A stretch of DNA of 64,000 nucleotides. It comes from Diaporthe sp. PMI_573 (lineage: Eukaryota; Ascomycota; Sordariomycetes; Diaporthales; Diaporthaceae). Shown here one piece after another: positions 57,707-64,000 of the stretch. Under the pieces are notes generated by a model, which saw only the letters and a list, made by a program, of their open reading frames with translations, searched no databases and had not been told where the DNA came from. Made by a program: the position numbers and the translations under genes. Positions within the stretch are counted from its first letter, which is position 1; every line of letters starts with the position of its first letter. The stretch is taken from positions 2,728,001 through 2,792,000 of the forward strand of contig JAJTUP010000003.1 of NCBI GenBank assembly GCA_021399435.1, read 5' to 3'.

Positions 57707-57816
57707 ATGGCTACACCTGCGAATGAGCCCTAACGTCCCCGGCCCGGCTTCCGCCCCCCCCCTGATTCCGCCCCCCCCACATCCGCGTTCACGCGTGTAC
57801 GCGTCTGCCCCCACCC

Positions 57817-57824
57817 TATATAAA
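57817..57824 (+). promoter_or_regulatory. TATA box of the transposase gene
   Basis: TATATAAA, 70 bp upstream of the transposase ATG at 57894 and outside the left TIR. Confidence 0.6.
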
Positions 57825-57893
57825 CTCAACCATATCTTTCCGAGAGAATTTTTTCTGGTCACCAAACTTCTTCCAAGCATCAACCTAGTCATC

Positions 57894-59534
57894 ATGAAGC
57901 CCTATGGGGAAGCCGAGATCCATGACGCCCTTGTTGCGTGCAGGGATGGAATGCCCGTCAAGCAGGCTTGCAGGACCTGGCATATCCCCCGTTCCACACT
58001 TCGCGATCGCCTCGCCGGCGCGCAAAGTCAGCGCGTTTCTCACGAACCTCAGAGGCCTCTTTCTGATGATCAGGAGGATCGATTGGCCCTATTCCTTATC
58101 AACCAAAGCAGCTTGGGCCATGCGTTAACTCGCTGGGAAACGAGGGCTCTGGCAGCCCGAATGGCCTCGTCGGGGAAGGAGGTTGCTCCTCTCGGAAGGA
58201 AGTGGCTGAGGGCCTTCCTCCTTCGTTACCCTATCCTCCAAAGCCGTAAGTACCAGCGCGTTGAGGCTAAACGGCTAAGGGCAGCTACCAAAAAGAACGT
58301 TGGGTCGTGGTTTGACTTCATGCAGTTGCCTATCGTGAAGGCAATTAAGCCGGCCAACCGATGGAATGCCGACGAGGGCGGGCTGATGGAGGGCAAGTCC
58401 GAGAAGGCGCTTACAATCGGCTATTCGGAAGGAAGCCAGCTTCTTCAGAAGGACTTTAATTCGAGAGCGTGGACCTTCTTCCTTGAGTGTATCTCCGCCA
58501 CGGGCAAGTTCCTCGTCCCACTCGTTATTTTTAAGGGACTCAGCATTCAGCAGCAGTGGTTTCCTATCGCCCTTGAAGATCACGAGGGCTGGCAGTTCAC
58601 GGCGACGAAGAAGGGGTGGATGGAGGAACCTATCGCTATCCACTGGCTTCGGAAGGTCTTCCTTCCTCAAACAGTACCAGAGGACCCATTAGAATGGCGC
58701 CTTCTCGTGATCGATGGGCACCATACACATACAACGGTCGAGTTTATGTGGGAATGCTTCTCGAATAAGGTGTATATCGTTTTTTTGCCCGCCCATACTT
58801 CGCATATGCTGCAACCGCTCGATGTGGCGATCTTCGGCCCTCTAAAGCTCGCATTTAAGAAGCATCTCGATCACCAGGGAGGGCACGATTCGTCAACAGT
58901 CGTGGCAAAGAAACGGTTTCTTTATTGCTATCACAAGGCTCGAATTGACACTTTGACGGAAGCAAATATACGTTCTGGCTGGCGGGCGACTGGTCTCTGG
59001 CCAGTGTCTAAGCATAGGGCACTCGGAAGCCACTTTATCGCCGATAATCGCGAGAAGGAAGCGAGATCGTTGGAATCTGGCGGTACCAATAGCTCCAGCA
59101 GCCATTTCTGCACTGATAAGTGTTTTTGTCGGCCTCGAGGGACCATTTTTGCGACCCCTAAGCGATCTCAAGACCTAAGGGGTATGGTGGCTCGGTATGC
59201 CCGTCAGAAGAATCTCAGCCCCACATCACGACTCCTCTTCAGGAAAATCCTCAAAAGTTGGGACCAGATAGACGTCGATCTGACGATGTCCTCACAAAAA
59301 GCCCGAGAGTTGGAAGCCCAGATTGAAGCCAGTAGGGTAGTCCGAAGGAAGAAGGTTCAACTTGACCCGAATGAACTTTTCGCCGATATCGAGGCCATTC
59401 GGAGGACTCAGATTGAAGCGGGGGTGGTATCAGAAGAAAGCGACGCTTCAGAAGAGTCGGAAACACCATCGGAAGCGAGGTCAACTATCGTGGTGGCGGC
59501 GTCGTCGGCGACGAGGCGAAGGGGGCGGTCGTGA
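57894..59534 (+). CDS. Pogo/Fot1-family DDE transposase, intact
   Basis: 546 residues from the ATG at 57894. Residues 1-45 form a psq-type helix-turn-helix (MKPYGEAEIHDALVACRDG, RSTLRDRL). About 55-125 is a CENP-B/Tc5-like second DNA-binding domain (ALTRWETRALAARM, GRKWLRAFLLRYP). About 150-360 is a DDE_1 catalytic core with D160 (WNADEGGLMEG), D274 (LLVIDGHHTHT) and D310 (PAHTSHMLQPLDVAIFGPLK), a complete DDD triad. The C-terminus has a Cys-containing CTDKCFCRPRG patch and a basic/acidic tail. It catalyses cut-and-paste transposition into TA sites. The frame is open upstream to an ATG at 57723, which lies in the HET-3 leader, so a host-initiated transcript could add 57 residues. Confidence 0.95.
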   Translation: MKPYGEAEIHDALVACRDGMPVKQACRTWHIPRSTLRDRLAGAQSQRVSHEPQRPLSDDQEDRLALFLINQSSLGHALTRWETRALAARMASSGKEVAPLGRKWLRAFLLRYPILQSRKYQRVEAKRLRAATKKNVGSWFDFMQLPIVKAIKPANRWNADEGGLMEGKSEKALTIGYSEGSQLLQKDFNSRAWTFFLECISATGKFLVPLVIFKGLSIQQQWFPIALEDHEGWQFTATKKGWMEEPIAIHWLRKVFLPQTVPEDPLEWRLLVIDGHHTHTTVEFMWECFSNKVYIVFLPAHTSHMLQPLDVAIFGPLKLAFKKHLDHQGGHDSSTVVAKKRFLYCYHKARIDTLTEANIRSGWRATGLWPVSKHRALGSHFIADNREKEARSLESGGTNSSSSHFCTDKCFCRPRGTIFATPKRSQDLRGMVARYARQKNLSPTSRLLFRKILKSWDQIDVDLTMSSQKARELEAQIEASRVVRRKKVQLDPNELFADIEAIRRTQIEAGVVSEESDASEESETPSEARSTIVVAASSATRRRGRS

Positions 59535-61493
59535 GGGAAGGGGGCGGAATCAGGGGGGGGGCGGAAGCCGGGCCGGGGACGTTACGCGAGCGAGCCGCTG
59601 CTCGAAAAGGTAGACAGCATCCGCTTGGTAACGGTCGAGCCCGAGCTAAGTGAGAATGGCTTGACATCGTGCCAATTGAAGACGACTGCATTTGCGAGGC
59701 GGCCCAAATATGAGGCGCTGTCATACCGCTGGGGCGACGAGTCGACCAAAAAGCCTATCCTCGTCAACGGCATCGAGATGGCGGTTACGACTAATCTCTG
59801 GGCAGCTCTGCAGCACTTTCGCACAAACCCAAGAGGCACGCCTGTTTGGATTGACGCCGTTTCAATCAACCAGAGCGACGTCGCGGAGCGCACTCGCCAG
59901 ATCCAGATCATGCCGCACATTTACACGCGCGCATCATCGGTCGTAGTCTGGCTGGGCGAGGAGTTTGCAAACGTTGAGCAGAACCTCAACGTGGACAAGG
60001 CCGAGATGGCAACCGATTCGGACCTATATGAGCGCGTCATTGCGGACGAGTACTGGAAACGCGTCTGGATCCGACAGGAGATTGGTAAAGGCCGACAGGT
60101 CCAGCTTCTATTGGGTAGCGATCCTGTTGACTGGGAGCGTTTCATGCACTGGCTCAGCTTACATAACAGCGAGATCACACCAGAGGGCAAAGCCAAAGCT
60201 GGGTCATCGGCCCAGCGCACACTACACGAAAGCCCTTCGTATTCTGACGGCGACTCGGACAGCGACTGGGACGGGTCGGTGTCGGACGAGGAACAGAGCA
60301 CCGCGGCAGGACAGGGAGACAAGGTTGGAGCGGCGGTGCTGGACCATCTACGAAGCGGCAAGTACGACGGCAGCTGCACATTGAAGAGCCTCATTACCAA
60401 CCACGCTGAGGCTCACGCCAAAGACCCGCGAGATAAGATCTATGGCCTCGTGGGTCTGTCCTCGGACGGACGCGGGTTTCCCATGGACTACAAAAAGTCG
60501 CTCTACCAGGTCTGGGTGGACACCGTCCGCTTCATGAGCGCGAAGAAGCTCCTCCCCAAGGGGCCCGTCCATCGCGTTAAGTTCCTCCGCACTGTCCGGG
60601 CCATGTTGAATCTTGAGGAAACGGTATCGGACGTCGTTGACCTGCACTACACACCCGCGACCCACTGCCCGTTGGCGGTTGAAGACGACAGCCCGCACGG
60701 GGACATAAAGAAGGCCTTGGTGAAGGCCCAAGGCGTGTCCCTGGGAGCCATCATTTCCCTGGGACCCTCTGCGAGCGAACTCGTCGCCTCGGTGGAGCTT
60801 AGCGATAAATGGGACGGGGAAGTGCAGAGGCTCTACAAAGACGATCTGGAGCGCGCCACTAAAGAGAACGACAACCTCATGGAGAGGATACTGGACAGCC
60901 AGGACAGCGACATGGTCCAGCTCACCAGCTGGGAGCACTACCGGGCGGACTTTTCCGGATTCGAGCACCACGAGGACTGTTGGGACTGGTGCTATCCCGG
61001 AACACGGCCTGCGCTTGAGGGCGCTTGGAACCACGAGTTGACGAACCCGAAGGAGGCCCGCCTGGCCATGATCACGGCCGGCAAAACTTCGTGCGACTTC
61101 ACGCCGTACAAATTTGCATTTGTGTCACCTCAGGCACGGCAGGGAGACTTCGTCTGCCGCCTGTACGGGTACCCCGTCAAAGACGTGCTCGTCAGGGCTG
61201 AAGAGGGCGAGACGGATTCGTTCAGACGCAGCACGGAGACGAGCTTTCACGTGTGCGGCACGGCGGTCATGGCGACGGAGAAAGACCCCACTCCCAACAT
61301 AAACCATGAGGAAGGGAGGATGTTTACTGACGGATCCGGGCTGCAGGAGGTGGTGTACGAGTTTCCGCTGCGCGACACCTTTCACGTGAAGATGGACGCG
61401 ACGACGATGTATGCCGTCATCTTTGGGAACGAGACTCGCGAAGAAAAACTGAGAAAGATACTGGAGGACTTCAGGCTGAGCAACGGGGAATGA

Positions 61494-62590
61494 GAGAATT
61501 CTTTCGCGTGGCATTACACCAAGGGCTGTGCGTGGCTCATACACTAAAGCGTGGTAGCATATACCGCCGCCGGAATACACATAATAAACATCCACAGGAT
61601 ATTCTGACGACCGAGAGTCGGAACCCACCTAACCCCCATTTTCCACCCCAGAGGAGCTATGATCTAGGCGGATCCAATACCGCTGGAGGCTCCAAGGCTA
61701 TGAGCCAAGGCAGCTTTAGCTTCTCATAGGTTAGTTTGAGAATACAACCACCTCGACGTATTTCAGCAAAATGAGACTAAGTAGATGAATTTACTTTGAG
61801 AATCCGTCGCCGACCTATCTCCCTGATAGTTGGGCTTGTTCGAGCAGCAGTCACAAAATTTGTCGCTGCCTCGCGTCAGTACTAGATCAGGAGTGCCAAG
61901 TCGGCCGGGCTGAGGTGTCTGTGGTGGTGTCGACAACCTGTATGGCGACTCGTTGATATCTCTCCAGCGAACGCGCTTGAGACCCTGTTCCGCAGGTGAT
62001 ACCCTGCTACTATCAGACATCGAGGAATCTACGACCTCTAGTGTTGTTTAACCATCACAAAAATCGCACAATCCATTTGTCCCACGACATTGTGCTTCGG
62101 GACCAATATTGCAAGCATACTGATGCTATTTAACACTTGATGTTGGAGCAGTAACAAATCGTGCAGGGCCATTTCTTCCTATCCCGTGAGTGACTACTGT
62201 ACGAAACGGTACCAGTAGTCATGCTCAGTTGAATAGATAATATACTGTATCTCCTTTTGCTCAGATGTCATCATCCCTACTAGAACAAGACGGGGCCTCG
62301 ACAAGTCCTCGAAGCTGTCCGGTCGGTGGAATTCAAGAGGCTGATGTAGCTGGTCGATCAACTTCCCGAACCATCTACGCATTGAGTCTACCCCGGATCT
62401 TTGGCCTGGAAATCGCATGCGCCTCATTACAAATTAGTTTAGAATCGCCGTCATAGAGCTGAATGGTATCTATTCCGCCTCCGGACTCTTTCAGAAGGAT
62501 TCTGACACGGTTCAGCGGACCTGTATTTGCTTACCTACAATCTCAGAACTGGTACAGATACAGTCAGCGAAAGACAACTACGAGGAAAAC
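61494..62590. other. intergenic with doubtful short ORFs
   Basis: Two minus-strand frames are the only candidates: 61763-62020 (85 residues, Pro/Ser-rich start, no domain) and 62194-62427 (77 residues, ending EIQYIIYSTEHDYWYRF). The second could be a terminal exon of an unrecognised gene, but I cannot connect it to others. Confidence 0.35.
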
Positions 62591-63154
62591 ATGCGAATCA
62601 TGACAGTGTCAGCACACGATGGTAGCGGACTAGAGCAGTCGAGCGTACCAAACACGTACTGCTTCTGGTGTCGCATTATGTGTTATCGAAGAGAGCTCTG
62701 TGAAAGTCCATGGGCCTGGCAGGAGTACTATGAAAATCTTGAGCCGGAAGCTCAACGTCAAATAAAAGTGCTGAACATCCACACACACTGGGGCGTTATC
62801 CCAGTTCAGATTGAATTAGCAGGAGAAAAGAGTCACTACATCCTGATCCAACTATTGGACGCTTCCACATATCAAGTCCAGCACTTTGAGTTCCTTACCC
62901 CGATAACTAGAGTCCCAAGACATGGTCAGTGGTCGGCAGCGGAGGTTGAAACCCTGATTAAGCTCAAGCGAGATGGCCTAAACAGTCAGGAGATCTACGA
63001 ATCGAAACGGCTTGATGAGCGATCAGCGAGTGCTATCATATCAAGTATCAAGGCTCTCAACACTCGCACCCGCCAAGGTCTCCTTCTCTTCGCCAACAGA
63101 CACCACCCTGAGGGATTCCACGACCATGAACAGATAAGCGGTGCGGACCTCTGA
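62591..63154 (+). CDS. hypothetical protein with Myb/SANT-like segment
   Basis: 187 residues from the ATG at 62591 (AAACATGCG). Residues ~20-105 are unassigned and contain two Cys pairs (CFWC, CYRRELC). Residues ~112-157 (QWSAAEVETLIKLKRDGLNS then SASAIISSIKAL) resemble a single Myb-like helix-turn-helix with only the first tryptophan retained. Upstream exons are possible because the N-terminus begins abruptly. A second plus-strand frame (63141-63350) may be a further exon, via a GTAAGT at about 63197. Function unknown; DNA binding is only a hint. No RIP signature. Confidence 0.5.
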   Translation: MRIMTVSAHDGSGLEQSSVPNTYCFWCRIMCYRRELCESPWAWQEYYENLEPEAQRQIKVLNIHTHWGVIPVQIELAGEKSHYILIQLLDASTYQVQHFEFLTPITRVPRHGQWSAAEVETLIKLKRDGLNSQEIYESKRLDERSASAIISSIKALNTRTRQGLLLFANRHHPEGFHDHEQISGADL

Positions 63155-64000
63155 CGAGGAAAACTCTCGCATCACCCGTTCTCCAGCCCCAGCACGTAAG
63201 TTTGTCTTAGACAGTCATAGTCAGATAGCTAAGCTGCAAATGGACCTGGGAACCCAATACGACACTCTGACCGACGCGATCGGTTCCCAGACCGCTGTAT
63301 ACCATGACTTGATATGGATTAACGAAAGCAGTACTACTGAGAAGACCTAAGTAAGGGGGACGACCTTGGTTAAAGAGATGGCCAGGAAAAATTCCAACTT
63401 GCCATGATAAAACTTAGGCCTTATAGTCATAAGTCTGTCTTGCCCATCAATTTGGCCAGTCCACCTGCCTTCCACTCGGTCCTTCATACCCAGCCTCGCC
63501 TGGCTGTTTACCATTCTTGTCCATTGTTTCCAGACTCAATATATAGCGATTGTACTCTGGCTGGTGCTTTTTCCCCGTATCAACAGGCACGTTAGTTTTG
63601 GCAGTGTTGACTGCTTTTTCCGTGTATAATCTTGTCATGGCTTTTTGAGTACGAAGTTTCGTTATCTAGTTCCTTATTGATTGTTTCGTGCACTTATGCG
63701 ATGTTGCAATAACAAATGGTGTTATATCAGTCGCTATAGAGAACAGAGCGAGAACGAGCAAGCAGCGAGATGGGTGAGACTAAGCGCGTATAGCGGTCAA
63801 CGTCTGAGAACAAAAGAGTGGGAAGGCTTTTTCAAAGGCAGTAAAAAGGAAGGAAGCTAGTTGATTTGCTTGGAAGTGGCTTCCCGAAAGCACGGCAGAA
63901 AGGGCTCTTTTATAACCTGGTGTTGTCCTTTATTCCGATTCGTTCAGAGAGTGCGGCCGTATCTCCACGAATAGTTCCGTCTGTGCGTTAGATCAGCACA
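63155..64000. other. no supportable gene
   Basis: Short frames at 63141-63350, 63404-63595 and 63447-63638 lack recognisable features. The sequence has ordinary composition and the window ends without a gene start. Confidence 0.4.

Larger units (their letters stand above)
57733..59582 (+). mobile_element. intact Fot1/Pogo-family transposon with 43-bp perfect TIRs
   Basis: 1,850 bp between TA duplications (57731-57732 and 59583-59584). The first 43 bases (ACGTCCCCGGCCCGGCTTCC onward) are repeated perfectly, inverted, at 59540-59582, including a run of nine C. Unlike every other repeat here it is GC-normal, has an open transposase and shows no RIP stops. A TATA box (TATATAAA, 57817-57824) precedes the transposase ATG. 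This is the best candidate for a recently active element in the window. Confidence 0.96.
57707..61493 (+). pseudogene. HET-domain gene interrupted by a transposon, HET-3
   Basis: The start codon is at 57707 in a strong context (CAACCATGGC). Eight codons (MATPANEP) precede the insertion. The ninth codon, TAC, is split: its TA is the target duplication at 57731-57732 and its C is at 59585. With the element in place the frame reads TA plus A, a stop. Skipping 57733-59584 gives an uninterrupted 644-residue protein ending at 61493. HET blocks: PKYEALSYRWGDE, TPVWIDAVSINQSDVAERTR, SSVVVWLGEE, YWKRVWIRQEIGKGR and AKDPRDKIYGLVGLS; an acidic Ser/Asp stretch lies between the last two. No other damage is seen, so the gene was functional-looking until a recent insertion and might still be reactivated by precise excision. 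Downstream in-frame ATGs would lack the first HET block. Confidence 0.93.

Noticed and set aside
62194..62427. Minus-strand gene end facing the hypothetical gene
   Set aside because: The 77-residue frame has no domain, and no upstream exon could be joined convincingly.

Overview
The window looks like a chromosome segment of a filamentous ascomycete. Short introns (about 49-96 bp, GT-AG, with fungal branch points such as GCTAAC), several HET-domain genes, a NACHT gene, a PDR-type ABC pump and a Zn2Cys6 regulator all point that way. The genome has been subjected to repeat-induced point mutation (RIP): almost every repeat is AT-rich and its reading frames are broken by C-to-T type stops (CAG to TAG, CAA to TAA, CGA to TGA). 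I cannot name the species. No rRNA, tRNA or CRISPR array was recognised.

Layout. 1-4480 is gene-poor and carries a tandem array of about eleven roughly 32-bp hairpins (853-1293), a doubtful small ORF and a possible four-helix membrane protein. 4481-6802 is an intact two-exon HET gene. 7191-17661 is a repeat block: a complete RIP-degraded Copia retrotransposon (208-bp LTRs, AGCTT target duplication) with an unexplained gene-like stretch on its opposite strand, a dead Fot1/Pogo-like element, an AT-rich minisatellite and an LTR fragment. 18214-20210 (minus) is a second HET gene with a one-base frameshift. 21038-21812 is a RIP-killed short-chain dehydrogenase. 23002-25353 (minus) is a decayed N/Q-rich nuclear-type protein gene. 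26373-31030 (minus) is an intact seven-exon PDR/ABCG transporter, divergent from an intact three-exon Zn2Cys6 regulator at 31439-33239.

33360-53560 is a second, nested repeat block. An amidohydrolase-like pseudogene is split by a full Gypsy chromovirus (33871-40138) that retains a predicted self-priming site, a -1 frameshift site and a chromodomain. It is followed by four structures: a truncated LTR, a solo LTR with its target duplication, a Pogo-like element with very long terminal repeats, and a second, older chromovirus (45881-53560).

53952-56084 (minus) is a NACHT (NLR-like) pseudogene whose 3' half is lost at the repeat boundary. 57707-61493 is a third HET gene, interrupted after codon 8 by an intact, un-RIPed Fot1/Pogo-family transposon (57733-59582) with 43-bp perfect terminal repeats. 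Removing the element and one TA copy restores the HET frame exactly. 62591-63154 is a hypothetical gene with a Myb-like segment.

Taken together, this is an accessory, repeat-rich compartment. Four genes of families used for non-self recognition and programmed cell death (three HET, one NACHT) lie around a likely efflux module, and most of them have been inactivated by RIP, small indels or transposon insertion.
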